DNA of 64,000 nucleotides, taken from Clostridium sp. chh4-2 (GTDB lineage Bacteria > Bacillota > Clostridia > Lachnospirales > Lachnospiraceae). Below the pieces are notes generated by a model. The model did not search any database. It saw nothing but the letters and a program-made list of their open reading frames with translations, and was not told the DNA's origin. The stretch covers positions 1-64,000 of the forward strand of contig NZ_PKUU01000028.1 in NCBI RefSeq assembly GCF_002899675.1. Direction: 5' to 3'. Below are positions 42,341-51,320 of the stretch, one piece after another; the stretch's first letter is position 1, and the number at the start of each line of letters is the position of its first letter. The translations under genes and the position numbers were made by a program.

Positions 42341-44335
42341 TTGTCAGAGAAAAAAGAGCGGTGGATACTGGCAGTTGTTCTGCCTATGATAGTGATTTTG
42401 ATGCTGGCGTTATGGGGGATTAAGCCGCGCCTAGATGAAATCACAACTGTAACCTCTGCAGACGGCATATGGGATTTGACGGATTACGCCCTTGACCAAA
42501 GGGTGACTAGACTTACCGGTTCCGTTGAATATGTACCAAACGCTCTGCTTACCCCGCAGGCTTTTTCTGAGAATGCTTTATTAAGAGACAATAAAATCCT
42601 GCTGGGACAGCCTGGCAATGAGATTCCGTATGCCACCAGCCGGATGCGGATAAAGGCTCCGAAAGGCAGCTATTTTATCTGCGGGTACAGCGTGGACTTT
42701 GCCAGCCGGATGTATGCCAATGGGGAGTTGCTGTTTGAAGCCGGCGTTCCGGGCGACAGCCGGGAAAATACTGCGCCGGGCGTGGAATTCTATGTGCTTC
42801 CGGTATCGCCGGACGAAAATGGAGAGATTGTTATTGTGCAGCAGGCGTCCAATTTCACCCATAAAGACGGGGGAACCCATGGAACTCTCTACATCGGCAT
42901 GCCGGAGCAGATCAACCGGTATGCAGTCCGTAATCTCTGGCCGGAAGTAGTGCTCATGGGATGCTATCTTTCTCTGTTTGTCGTACATCTGATCCTCTAT
43001 TTGATGATGCGTGGCTACAGGCCTAATTTCCTGTTTGCTTTGTACTGCCTAACATGGTTTGTCCGTACAGGAGTGACCGGACAACGGATATTTAGCGTGA
43101 TATTGCCGCAGCTGCCGTGGACGGCAGTGTTCCGGCTGGAATATTTAACGATGCCGTTAAGCGGTATTTTGCTTGTTTGGCTTCTATATCTGCTATTTCC
43201 GGGTGTGCTGCAAAAATGGTTTCCTCCGGCTGTCACTATATTATGCGGTTTATTCGCAGCTGTTGATCTGTTCGGTTCCACATTGTTTATGTCCTATACT
43301 ACAGTCTGGCGTATCGTGATTCTGGTGCTTATCGGCATATATTTTTTTGTCCGCCTGTTTTTGAGCTGGCAGAGGCCGGACCCGGGACAGTCTGCCGTAT
43401 TGTCGGGATTTGCATTTTTGGTGTTTGCAGCCATATGGGATATGATGTACCATCGTGATATGTTCATGGCTCCGGCCCTGCGCTTTGCGATTTCGGAGAT
43501 GGCAATGGCGGTGTTCGTCCTATTTTCCATGACAGCTATGTTTTTTGGTACCATGCGGGAGGTGCGCCGCGCCAGAGAGAGGGAGGAGCGCATGGCCGCT
43601 GAAAAGGAGATGCTGGCGGAGATGAATCGAATGAAAAATCAGTTTTATACGGAAATATCCCACGAAATGAAAACTCCTTTAACGGTTATATCTGTCAATG
43701 CGCAGTTCGCGGCCCAGAACATTAAGGCCGGTGTGGTGGATGAAGAAACAGTTACCGATCTGACCGCTATTTCGGCCGAAGCCAGGCGGTTGTCGGAAAT
43801 GGTCACAGGCCTTGTGGATCTTGGCCGAATGCAGGGAACCGTATCCGGGAGAACGGAACTGTCTCTTGAGTCTTTAGTGGCGGAAACGGTGCGCATTTAT
43901 CAATCCATGTTTGCCCGGCGGGCAAATACCCTGACAGCAGAACTTGAACCGGACATACCCGTTGTGGAGGGCAGCACCGACCAGATTGTTCAGGTTCTGA
44001 TCAATCTTCTCAGCAATGCCAACAGACATACAAGAAACGGCAAGGTAGTGGTCAACGCGGAAGTTTTGAATGACCAGGTACGGATCAGCGTTTCGGATAA
44101 TGGAAGCGGCATCAGCGCGGAACTGCTTCCGCACGTATTTGACCGGTTCTGGCGGGGCGAGGGAGGCGGAACCGGTTTGGGGCTTACCATATGTAAAACA
44201 ATAATAGAAGAACATGGCGGCGAAATTGGAATAGAGAGCGAAGAGCACAGGGGGACAAGGGTTTGGTTTACTCTTCCGGCGATGAAAGGGGCGGGACATG
44301 AAAGAAACGGGGATAATTCTCCTGGTAGAAGATGA
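42341..44335 (+). CDS. 7TMR-type sensor histidine kinase (664 aa)
   Basis: A first helix (about 7-25) precedes an exported ~170-residue sensory domain. Seven hydrophobic segments follow (about 195-395), the 7TMR-DISM layout. A short coil (ERMAAEKEMLAEMNRMKNQF) leads to HisKA with His441 in EISHEMKTPLTV, then HATPase_c with N box (INLLSNANRHTRNG) and G boxes DNGSGIS and GGGTGLGLTICK. TTG 42341 is preferred as start since GGGGAGG lies 7 nt upstream; the ATG at 42323 overlaps that site. It overlaps the regulator gene by 38 bp. The exported domain probably binds carbohydrate or another small ligand. Confidence 0.9.
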   Translation: MSEKKERWILAVVLPMIVILMLALWGIKPRLDEITTVTSADGIWDLTDYALDQRVTRLTGSVEYVPNALLTPQAFSENALLRDNKILLGQPGNEIPYATSRMRIKAPKGSYFICGYSVDFASRMYANGELLFEAGVPGDSRENTAPGVEFYVLPVSPDENGEIVIVQQASNFTHKDGGTHGTLYIGMPEQINRYAVRNLWPEVVLMGCYLSLFVVHLILYLMMRGYRPNFLFALYCLTWFVRTGVTGQRIFSVILPQLPWTAVFRLEYLTMPLSGILLVWLLYLLFPGVLQKWFPPAVTILCGLFAAVDLFGSTLFMSYTTVWRIVILVLIGIYFFVRLFLSWQRPDPGQSAVLSGFAFLVFAAIWDMMYHRDMFMAPALRFAISEMAMAVFVLFSMTAMFFGTMREVRRAREREERMAAEKEMLAEMNRMKNQFYTEISHEMKTPLTVISVNAQFAAQNIKAGVVDEETVTDLTAISAEARRLSEMVTGLVDLGRMQGTVSGRTELSLESLVAETVRIYQSMFARRANTLTAELEPDIPVVEGSTDQIVQVLINLLSNANRHTRNGKVVVNAEVLNDQVRISVSDNGSGISAELLPHVFDRFWRGEGGGTGLGLTICKTIIEEHGGEIGIESEEHRGTRVWFTLPAMKGAGHERNGDNSPGRR

Positions 44336-45014
44336 CAAAAATATTCAGCGGATTAACCGTCGGATTTTGGAACGGGAAGGATTCACGGTACTGTGTGCCG
44401 CAACCATAGGGAAGGCATATGAGCTTCTTCAAAAGCATTCGCCGGATGTTCTGGTGTTGGACATTATGCTTCCGGATGGAAGCGGGCTGGTTTTTTGTGA
44501 AAAAATCCGTTCTGCTACTCCAGCGCCGGTACTGTTTCTGACAGCACTGGATGAAAAGAATGAGATTATTGAAGGGCTTGTTGCAGGCGGCAATGACTAT
44601 ATTACAAAGCCTTATGATGTGGACGAATTTGTGGCCCGCGTTAAAACCCAGCTCCGCCTTGTGCGCATGAATCGTCAAACAATGGAACACACAAAAACTT
44701 TGACGAGGGGGCCTTTGGTTCTGGATACAGTAGCGCTGCGGGTCTTTTTAAACGGCAGCGATATGAGGCTTTCTGCCAGGGAATTTTCCGTTCTGCTGTA
44801 TCTTTTAAAAAATGAGGGAAAAACCCTTCCGGCGGAGGAAATCTATGAAGAGATCTGGAAACAGCCCATGTCCGGAGATGCTAATGCTCTTTGGAAATGT
44901 ATGTCGCGGCTAAAGAATAAACTGGCGGCTTCAGAAGGCAGAATATCTTTAATGAATTTTCGAAATGAGGGCTATCTGTTAGACATTTTGGACGACGGGC
45001 TGGAAAATAAGTGA
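44298..45014 (+). CDS. OmpR/PhoB-family response regulator (238 aa)
   Basis: Receiver domain with LLVEDDKN (acidic pair near 11-12), phospho-acceptor Asp55 in VLVLDIMLPDGSG, and Lys in GGNDYITKPYDVDEF. The C-terminal winged helix has MRLSAREFSVLLYLLKNEG and the recognition helix ANALWKCMSRLKNKLAA, slightly divergent from the usual V(D)xHIxxLRKK. ATG 44298 has AAAGGGGCGGG upstream. It is the partner of the kinase whose gene it overlaps. A perfect terminator follows. Confidence 0.93.
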   Translation: MKETGIILLVEDDKNIQRINRRILEREGFTVLCAATIGKAYELLQKHSPDVLVLDIMLPDGSGLVFCEKIRSATPAPVLFLTALDEKNEIIEGLVAGGNDYITKPYDVDEFVARVKTQLRLVRMNRQTMEHTKTLTRGPLVLDTVALRVFLNGSDMRLSAREFSVLLYLLKNEGKTLPAEEIYEEIWKQPMSGDANALWKCMSRLKNKLAASEGRISLMNFRNEGYLLDILDDGLENK

Positions 45015-45028
45015 TATAAGAGTGACGG

Positions 45029-45070
45029 TATAACGCGAACCTGACATTTTGGTAAGGTTCGCGTTTTTTT
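45029..45070 (+). terminator. Intrinsic terminator after the OmpR-family gene
   Basis: AACGCGAACCT and AGGTTCGCGTT form an 11-bp stem with a 13-nt loop, followed by a run of T. It separates the two-component pair from the next transcription unit. Confidence 0.9.
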
Positions 45071-45112
45071 CGTTTTTTTCTGTTATGCTGAATCTGAGAA
45101 AGGAGGAGGCGT

Positions 45113-45274
45113 ATGGAAAAAGAACATTCACAGATAAGGTTTGAGGTGTGTATAGAGGATTACCGCAATTATACATGGCAGGGAAAATTGACAACAGAGG
45201 GTCGTGTGATTGAGTTTAAAAGTGATTTAGAACTGCTGCTCACCATAGATAAACTGGTGAGTAATAGGATGTGA
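45113..45274 (+). CDS. Small hypothetical protein before the GAF-receiver gene (53 aa)
   Basis: ATG 45113 follows a very strong AAAGGAGGAGG site; 53 codons end at TGA 45272-45274. The peptide reads like a small folded domain: SQIRFEVCIEDYRNYTWQG, then KLTTEGRVIEFKSDLELLLT. It contains alternating strand patterns and a final helix. It lies 47 bp before the GAF-receiver start and may be co-expressed with it. I do not recognise a family. Confidence 0.6.
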   Translation: MEKEHSQIRFEVCIEDYRNYTWQGKLTTEGRVIEFKSDLELLLTIDKLVSNRM

Positions 45275-45321
45275 AAGGCCTTTCTGCAGTTTCACTATTA
45301 AAAAAGGAGGGAGGCCAGTTA

Positions 45322-46314
45322 ATGAAACTTTATACAGGTATCGCTGGACAGTCTCAGGTCTTATGTCATCAAGAGAGCGCAGTTCGTAATGAACGGTTCG
45401 TCGGGGAATGTTTAAAAAGGATAAGCGCGGCTTCAGATGCGGAAGAAGGACTGCGCCAGCTTCTTTGTTTTTTAGGGGAGAAGCTGGAATGCGACCGGGT
45501 ATACGTGTTTGAGGAGATCGACCGGCAGCATATTTACAACACATACGAATGGTGTAGGCCGGGAATCTCATCCGGTATTGAAGAACTCCCTTATGTGACA
45601 AAAAAAGACTTGTTTCCCTGGTATGGGCGGTTGGCAGGTGGAGGGAACATCATCGAATCGGATGTGGAAATGCTTAAAAAAAGTGATCCATTAATTTATG
45701 AATTTTTACAGTTTCAGGAAATCCACTCCATCATTCTGAGCCCTATGATGGTCCAGGGAAAGATATACGGTCTTCTGGGGGCGGATAATCCTCCGCCGGA
45801 AAACCTCAGACATATTTCGGTGCTGTTCGATTTGCTGGCATATTTCGTATATTCTCTGGTCAGCCAAAGGGAATTGTCAAGGCTCAGAGAGATCCGCAAC
45901 TCTGTTCAGAAAACCAGAACTGCCGAATCCAGGCATGTGGGAAAGACCGTTTTGCTGGTAGACGACAGCCCGGAGCTGCTTCGCCTGAATGAACGAGTCC
46001 TTCGTCCGGATGGTTATACTATTATGAGTGCGAAGTCACTGCAGGAAGCCGGTGCGCTGCTTAAAAAATCTTCGCCGGATGTCATTGTTTTGGATATTGA
46101 TCTGTCGGATGGAAACGGACTGAGCTTTTGCAGAGAACTGCGCAGCAGAGCTGACATTCCGGTGGTATTTCTTACGGCCCACTCCGATGCGCGAACTGCG
46201 CGGGAAGGGATAGAGGCCGGAGGCTGCGCATTTCTGACTAAGCCTTATCAAATGGAGGATTTACAGAAAGCGGTGTCTGATGCGGTGGATGGAAAAAACA
46301 GCTCCAAAATATGA
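45322..46314 (+). CDS. GAF domain-receiver protein (330 aa)
   Basis: The N-terminal GAF domain (about 15-190) has LRQLLCFLGEKLECDRVYVF, TYEWCRPGISSGIEELP and SPMMVQGKIYGLLGADNPPP. The C-terminal receiver (about 210-325) has VLLVDDSPELL, phospho-acceptor Asp258 in VIVLDIDLSDGNG and Lys in AFLTKPYQMEDL. There is no DNA-binding or enzymatic output. The receiver resembles that of the 44298 regulator (SPDVIVLDI/SPDVLVLDI; NGLSFCRELRS/SGLVFCEKIRS). It may compete for or relay phosphate from the adjacent kinase. ATG 45322 follows AAAGGAGGGAGG; the GTG at 45271 lacks a site. Confidence 0.85.
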   Translation: MKLYTGIAGQSQVLCHQESAVRNERFVGECLKRISAASDAEEGLRQLLCFLGEKLECDRVYVFEEIDRQHIYNTYEWCRPGISSGIEELPYVTKKDLFPWYGRLAGGGNIIESDVEMLKKSDPLIYEFLQFQEIHSIILSPMMVQGKIYGLLGADNPPPENLRHISVLFDLLAYFVYSLVSQRELSRLREIRNSVQKTRTAESRHVGKTVLLVDDSPELLRLNERVLRPDGYTIMSAKSLQEAGALLKKSSPDVIVLDIDLSDGNGLSFCRELRSRADIPVVFLTAHSDARTAREGIEAGGCAFLTKPYQMEDLQKAVSDAVDGKNSSKI

Positions 46315-46335
46315 AAAATAAATTTGAATTTTCAA

Positions 46336-47244
46336 TTAGCTGTTAGCCGGATTGATCAAATCCAATTCCAGCTTGTTGAAGCTGTTAATAATATGCTTTT
46401 TAAAGGTGAGCAGCATCTTAGGCATAAATTTTTCTTTGTGGTAAACGATATAAAAATCCTGTTTCATATTTAAAAAAGGAATGGCTTTAAATTCACCGCT
46501 TTTCAGCCTTTTTCGGACAGAAAGCTTAGATAATACTCCCACTCCGTGTCCTGCCGCCACCGCATTTTTAATTGCCTGTGTATTATGGCAGATCCAGGTG
46601 GGATTCCACTGGATGCCCAGTTCTTTTGTCACCTTTTCAAACTGTATTCTGGTTCCGCTTCCGGGTTCTCGGATGATAAAGTCTGCGGTTTCTAAATCAC
46701 GTACCGTGATGGTCTCCATTTGGTAAAAAGGATGTTTATGGCTGTAGACAGCCACCACGTCGGCTTCCATAAACTGTTCCGTAATCAGCACCGGGTTATC
46801 GATATAGCCTTCGATAAGAGCGATATCAATATCATTATTTAATAATAAATCTTGCACGCGTTGGGTATTTTCGATATAAACACGGTATTGAATATCAGGA
46901 TAAAGAACTTTAAAAGAAGAAATGATGTCGCTTAATACACTGGTGCCAACAGTGACGCTGGCCCCGATTCTGATTAAGTCATTGGTAGCGGTATGCCGGA
47001 TCTCGCTGTCAATTTTGTCATATGTATCAACCAGATAGATAGAATGGTGGTAAATTGTTTTGCCCGCTTCTGTTAAATAGAGTTTCTTATCAAGTCTTTC
47101 AAATAATTTCACTCCATACCAGTCTTCCAGTTCTCCGATCGTTTTACTGATTGATGGCTGAGATACGTGCAGAATTTTCGATGCTTGTGTCATATTCATA
47201 TGTCTACAGACTTCATTGAAAACCCGAAAGTGTCGAATTGTCAT
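46336..47244 (-). CDS. LysR-type regulator divergent from the KDG genes (302 aa)
   Basis: The winged HTH (1-65) has MTIRHFRVFNEVCRHMNMTQ, ASKILHVSQPSISKTIGELE. The effector domain (about 90-295) is the two-lobed periplasmic-binding fold with IRIGASVTVGTSVLSDIISS and DFIIREPGSGTRIQFE, the CysB/CbbR-like PxGSGTR segment. ATG 47244 follows AGGAGG; the reading to 47367 lacks a site. It is read away from the kinase-aldolase operon. A perfect palindrome at 47512-47527 near -65 of that operon is its likely binding site. The effector may be KDG or a related ketoacid. Confidence 0.92.
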   Translation of the reverse strand: MTIRHFRVFNEVCRHMNMTQASKILHVSQPSISKTIGELEDWYGVKLFERLDKKLYLTEAGKTIYHHSIYLVDTYDKIDSEIRHTATNDLIRIGASVTVGTSVLSDIISSFKVLYPDIQYRVYIENTQRVQDLLLNNDIDIALIEGYIDNPVLITEQFMEADVVAVYSHKHPFYQMETITVRDLETADFIIREPGSGTRIQFEKVTKELGIQWNPTWICHNTQAIKNAVAAGHGVGVLSKLSVRKRLKSGEFKAIPFLNMKQDFYIVYHKEKFMPKMLLTFKKHIINSFNKLELDLINPANS

Positions 47245-47511
47245 TGTAAAACCTCCTAATAGTTTATCCATTGGTAATTTGGGCAGCTGCATATCTTGAT
47301 GTAAAAAATTATAATGATAACATAAAATAATCCCATTTTTAAAGTATAACGATAAATGGCAGAGCAATCATTGTTTTGTCTAAAAGATTAATTATAGAAA
47401 TTATATTACATTAAATATAGCATTTCAAGTTGTTAAATAATGGTATAATATTCTATTTTAGTGCACATTTTGCATAATAAACCCTGATTTTGATGAAAAT
47501 AATTGACTTTA

Positions 47512-47527
47512 ATAACCAATTGGTTAT
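47512..47527. promoter_or_regulatory. 16-bp perfect palindrome, LysR-type operator
   Basis: ATAACCAATTGGTTAT is perfectly symmetric. Its centre is about 65 bp before the predicted start site of the kdgK operon, the classic position of the LysR recognition site. Confidence 0.75.
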
Positions 47528-47549
47528 CTGTCCGATTCGGTTTATGTAT

Positions 47550-47578
47550 TTTACAAAGTACAATCCGGTGTTTATAAT
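47550..47578 (+). promoter_or_regulatory. Promoter of the KDG kinase-aldolase operon
   Basis: TTTACA (47550-47555) and TATAAT (47573-47578) are 17 bp apart. The start site near 47585 gives a leader of about 43 nt. Confidence 0.7.
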
Positions 47579-47627
47579 GAAACCATAAGCAGAGAGATAA
47601 TAATTCAGATGAAAAGGAGACAGAGAA

Positions 47628-48578
47628 ATGCCGGAAGTAGTGACGATTGGAGAGACTATGGTGGTTTTTGACAGCCTGAATGCTACCAGGCTGAGATATA
47701 GTTACAACTTTGAATGCCATACCGGCGGCGCTGAAACGAACACTGCAGTCGCATTGACTCGGTTAGGACATACGGCCGGCTGGATCAGCAGATTGGGCGA
47801 GGACGAGTTTGGTTATAAGATTTTAAACCAGTTTCGGGGAGAGGGCGTGGATGTAAGCCAGGTTCAGATGTCGGATCAGGAAGTAACAGGCATTTTCTTC
47901 CGTCAGAGGCTGGATAACGGTGAAAGTAAAAACTTTTATTATCGGAAAGGATCGGCGGCCAGCGCCATGACTCCGGATATTCTGAATGAAGATTATATAA
48001 AAAATTCAAAAATTATGCATATTTCGGGAATTACTCCGGCAATCAGCGAAAGCGCGGCACGTACAGTGGAGAGGGCTATGCAGATTGCAAAAGAAAACAA
48101 CATTTTAGTGGCATTTGATCCGAATCTGAGATTAAAGGTGTGGACGTTGGAGGAAGCGAAAAAGACCCTTGACCGGTTAATGGCATATGTGGATATTGCG
48201 CTGCCGGGAGTGGAAGAAGGGGAGCTGCTGTATGGGACTTCTGATCCGGATAAGATCGCTGCGGCCGTTAAAAACTATGGTGTTAAAACGGTTATTGTAA
48301 AAGTTGGAGCTGATGGCTGTATTGGATACGAAGGAAATAACAGAGAGGTTTCTTCCGGTTTTAAGGTGAAAAAAGTAGTTGATGCATTTGGCGCAGGAGA
48401 TGCTTTTGCAGCCGGTATTTTGGCCGGGACCTTGGAAGGGCGTTCTTTGGGAGAGCGTATGAAGTTAGCAAATGCGGTCGGCGCTATGACGGTTACGGTA
48501 AAGGGTAATATTGAGGCATTCCCGATGAGAAAGGAAGTCGAAGATTTTATCAGCGGCAGTACGGGGATTAATCGATAA
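47628..48578 (+). CDS. kdgK: PfkB-family sugar kinase, probable 2-keto-3-deoxygluconate kinase (316 aa)
   Basis: The ribokinase fold is complete. The N-terminus VVTIGETMVVFD and GGAETNTAVALTRLG (about 30-44) bind sugar; FFYYRKGSAASAMTP is the KDG-kinase-like substrate loop. The ATP-site signature DAFGAGDAFAAGILAG carries the catalytic Asp258. The RKGSAA and FDPNLRLKVW segments favour KdgK over ribokinase or fructokinase. It would form KDPG from KDG and ATP. It is the first gene of the operon, and the aldolase follows 36 bp later. A related acid sugar cannot be excluded. Confidence 0.82.
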   Translation: MPEVVTIGETMVVFDSLNATRLRYSYNFECHTGGAETNTAVALTRLGHTAGWISRLGEDEFGYKILNQFRGEGVDVSQVQMSDQEVTGIFFRQRLDNGESKNFYYRKGSAASAMTPDILNEDYIKNSKIMHISGITPAISESAARTVERAMQIAKENNILVAFDPNLRLKVWTLEEAKKTLDRLMAYVDIALPGVEEGELLYGTSDPDKIAAAVKNYGVKTVIVKVGADGCIGYEGNNREVSSGFKVKKVVDAFGAGDAFAAGILAGTLEGRSLGERMKLANAVGAMTVTVKGNIEAFPMRKEVEDFISGSTGINR

Positions 48579-48614
48579 CATAAAAATTATATGTGCAATT
48601 AAGGAGGAAAAGGA

Positions 48615-49505
48615 ATGGATGTCAAGAAGTTTTCAGGAGTTTACCCGGCGGTTATCACCCCATTTACAGAGGAAGGCAAAGTGGATGTAGGGAAACTTAC
48701 AGATTACATTGCGTATCTCGTGGATAAGGTGGACGGTTTATTCGTAGGAGGATCTTATGGTTCCGGCCCGATAATGACCGTGAGCGAGAGAAAGACGGTT
48801 GCAGAAACCGTAATGAAAGTGGCAAAAGGAAAAGTCCCGGTGATCTTTATGATCGGATGCACGGATACCAACAGCACCATAGAGCTGGCAAAGCATGCGG
48901 AATCGGTAGGAGCCGATGCGGTAGCAGCGGTAACGCCCTGCTATTACCGCCATACGAAGGATGTTATTATCCAGTACTATAAGGACTTAATCGCAGCAAC
49001 CAGTCTTCCGGTCATCGCATACAACAATCCAAAGTATTCCAATTTCTGCATTACCGGAGACCTGTTAAAGGAGTTGGCGGATATCGGGCTGCAGGGAGTA
49101 AAAGACAGTTCTGCGGATATCGCATTATTCTATGATTATATGGCAAAAGTGGACAATGACGGTTTCTTATTCCTGATCGGATCTCAAACTCATCTGGTTC
49201 CAGCGGTAGTAGGCGGAGCGCATGGAGTGGTATCCGGATTATCCAATGCATTCCCGGGATTTATTAAGGAAATCTATGAGAACTGTAAATCAGGCAACTT
49301 CCAGAAAGCGAGAGATATGCAGCTGAAAGCGAATCTTCTCCGCTCCGTAACAGGAGATGGAATCCCTGTTCCATTCTATCATGCGGTACTGCCGATGCTG
49401 GGAGTGGATATCGGAGTTCCGAAAAAGCCGTTCCTTCCGAGAAGTGAAGCTGAGGTAGAGAGAATCAGAAAAGCGTTAGTTGAGACTCAGATGATCATAG
49501 GTTAA
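48615..49505 (+). CDS. DapA/NanA-superfamily aldolase, KDG-aldolase-like, copy 1 (296 aa)
   Basis: A TIM-barrel class I lyase with Schiff-base Lys163 in GVKDSSADIAL and the catalytic Tyr in VTPCYYRH (about 107-113). The carboxylate loop is GGSYGSGPIMT instead of the GTTGE of DapA/NanA. Such a G-x-x-G-x-GP loop resembles archaeal KDG aldolases (TTGLGP), which supports a keto-deoxy-acid substrate. Pyruvate plus an aldehyde would be the products. The kinase upstream fits this role. A second copy follows only 60 bp later, differing by four residues (Val/Ile3, Gly/Glu, Asp/Asn and Asp/Glu). Confidence 0.85.
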   Translation: MDVKKFSGVYPAVITPFTEEGKVDVGKLTDYIAYLVDKVDGLFVGGSYGSGPIMTVSERKTVAETVMKVAKGKVPVIFMIGCTDTNSTIELAKHAESVGADAVAAVTPCYYRHTKDVIIQYYKDLIAATSLPVIAYNNPKYSNFCITGDLLKELADIGLQGVKDSSADIALFYDYMAKVDNDGFLFLIGSQTHLVPAVVGGAHGVVSGLSNAFPGFIKEIYENCKSGNFQKARDMQLKANLLRSVTGDGIPVPFYHAVLPMLGVDIGVPKKPFLPRSEAEVERIRKALVETQMIIG

Positions 49506-49565
49506 TTTTTTTTGAAGAAAATACATAATACAATATACAATGTTCATAAAAAGGAGGAAAATGAG

Positions 49566-50456
49566 ATGGATATCAAGAAATTTTCAGGAGTTTACCCGGC
49601 GGTTATCACCCCATTTACAGAGGAAGGCAAAGTGGATGTAGAGAAGCTTACAAACTACATTGCATATCTCGTAGATAAGGTGGACGGTTTATTTGTAGGA
49701 GGTTCTTATGGTTCCGGTCCGATTATGACTGTGAGCGAGAGAAAGACGGTTGCAGAAACCGTAATGAAAGTGGCAAAAGGAAAAGTCCCGGTGATCTTTA
49801 TGATCGGATGCACGGATACCAACAGCACCATAGAGCTGGCAAAACATGCGGAATCGGTGGGAGCCGATGCGGTAGCAGCGGTAACGCCCTGCTATTACCG
49901 TCACACAAAGGATGTTATTATCCAGTACTATAAGGACTTAATCGCAGCAACCAGTCTTCCAGTCATCGCATACAATAATCCAAAGTATTCCAATTTCTGT
50001 ATTACCGGAGACCTGTTAAAGGAGTTGGCGGATATCGGACTGCAGGGAGTAAAAGACAGTTCTGCGGATATCGCATTATTCTATGACTATATGGCAAAAG
50101 TGGACAATGAAGGTTTCTTATTCCTGATCGGATCTCAAACTCATCTGGTTCCTGCAGTAGTAGGCGGAGCGCATGGAGTGGTATCTGGATTATCCAATGC
50201 ATTCCCGGGATTTATTAAGGAAATCTATGAGAACTGTAAATCAGGCAACTTCCAGAAAGCGAGAGATATGCAGCTGAAAGCCAATCTTCTCCGCTCCGTA
50301 ACGGGAGATGGAATCCCTGTTCCATTCTATCATGCGGTACTGCCCATGCTGGGAGTGGATATCGGAGTTCCGAAAAAGCCGTTCCTTCCGAGAAGTGAAG
50401 CTGAGGTAGAGAGAATCAGAAAAGCATTAGTTGAGACTCAGATGATTATCGGCTGA
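49566..50456 (+). CDS. DapA/NanA-superfamily aldolase, KDG-aldolase-like, copy 2 (296 aa)
   Basis: It is nearly identical to the preceding gene: the two proteins differ at four positions and the DNA differs mainly at scattered third bases. All catalytic parts are kept (Lys163 in GVKDSSAD, Tyr in TPCYY, the GSYGSGP loop). ATG 49566 follows AAAGGAGGAAA; the reading to 49512 has no site. Both copies keep good ribosome-binding sites, so both are probably expressed. This is a recent duplication or one kept alike by gene conversion. Confidence 0.85.
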   Translation: MDIKKFSGVYPAVITPFTEEGKVDVEKLTNYIAYLVDKVDGLFVGGSYGSGPIMTVSERKTVAETVMKVAKGKVPVIFMIGCTDTNSTIELAKHAESVGADAVAAVTPCYYRHTKDVIIQYYKDLIAATSLPVIAYNNPKYSNFCITGDLLKELADIGLQGVKDSSADIALFYDYMAKVDNEGFLFLIGSQTHLVPAVVGGAHGVVSGLSNAFPGFIKEIYENCKSGNFQKARDMQLKANLLRSVTGDGIPVPFYHAVLPMLGVDIGVPKKPFLPRSEAEVERIRKALVETQMIIG

Positions 50457-50828
50457 TGAATCACAGAGTTTTGAGAGCGTTCTTCGAGCCTGTTGCCCAT
50501 ATCCATTGTTTTACCTGAATCTGAGGTTGACGATGCATACGTTATGCGTCTTTGTAAATGCCTTGGAGGTTGGCATAGAATACCCCTGTCCTGACTGATT
50601 ATGTCATTTGAACGGTATTTTCGCTGAACCTCTGGGGCATTTTTAAATCCTTTGATATGTGATGACGAAGATCGCTAACTTAATGGTTATGTAGGTAATA
50701 ACATTTAGGTATTGGAAGATTAGAAAAATCTATAGTACGATATGTATAATAAATGAAGCAAAAATATGAAAAAATATACAAAATAAACAAAAACAAAAAG
50801 AAGCAAAAGCGGTCACAGGGAGAACGGT
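50457..50828. other. Intergenic region with a long terminator-like fold
   Basis: This 372-bp stretch has no credible ORF. AAATGCC...GGAGGTT (near 50557-50573) and AACCTC...GGGCATTTTT (near 50627-50643) form a long imperfect stem ending in T residues, so it may terminate the aldolase operon. A small GCATACGTTATGC palindrome lies near 50534. The 3' part is A-rich. No promoter for the next operon is clear. Confidence 0.5.
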
Positions 50829-51302
50829 ATGGGAGAATACGAAAGAAGATTGTCTGAGTTAAAACAGGAAACAGAAGAGATTCATTTTAAAAGGTTTTTG
50901 GCGGAGGATGCCTATAAACTGGGAAACCGGATGGTACAGGCGGCTATGGATAAAGGGGTTGATCTGGCGGTGATGATACGGGTGAACCAGAAGATGATGT
51001 TCTATTTCGCTTTCGACGGAACCGATTTAAATCATGAACGGGCGGTTATCAGAAAATCAAATGTGTCGGATGCGTTCCGATGTCCATCTCTCAAAATCTT
51101 TTATGAACTGCAGCAGAGCGGGTTAACGATTAAAGACAGAGGGCGGGATCCCATGGAATATCTGGCGCTGGGGGGCGCAGTTCCCATTTATGTGGAACAG
51201 GCGGGGATCATTGGAACCATTTGTGTCTCCGGTATGAGCCATTTTGAAGACCATCAATTTGCAGTGGACTGTATAAAAGGATATCTGGCCGGAAGTATTT
51301 GA
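50829..51302 (+). CDS. UPF0303 / HbpS-like protein (157 aa)
   Basis: The protein has the single alpha/beta UPF0303 (DUF336/GlcG-related) fold. Characteristic segments are AYKLGNRMVQAAMDKGVDLA, FYFAFDGTDLNHERAVIRKS and YLALGGAVPIYVEQAGIIGT, followed by ICVSGMSHFEDHQFAVD. Relatives bind haem or small ligands and often sit beside tricarboxylate or sugar-acid operons; the actual function is not settled. It is the first gene of the transporter operon, 18 bp before tctB. Confidence 0.82.
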   Translation: MGEYERRLSELKQETEEIHFKRFLAEDAYKLGNRMVQAAMDKGVDLAVMIRVNQKMMFYFAFDGTDLNHERAVIRKSNVSDAFRCPSLKIFYELQQSGLTIKDRGRDPMEYLALGGAVPIYVEQAGIIGTICVSGMSHFEDHQFAVDCIKGYLAGSI

Positions 51303-51320
51303 GTTTATGGAGGTGGCGGA

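Larger units (their letters stand above)
47245..47627. other. Divergent regulatory region of the lysR and KDG genes
   Basis: This 383-bp AT-rich stretch has no gene. It contains the ATAAC-N6-GTTAT palindrome (47512-47527) and the promoter of the downstream operon (47550-47578). The lysR promoter could not be placed with confidence. Confidence 0.6.

Noticed and set aside
50457-50828. tRNA, riboswitch or small gene in the 372-bp gap
   Set aside because: No cloverleaf, T-box or conserved motif was found; only a long imperfect stem with a T-rich end.
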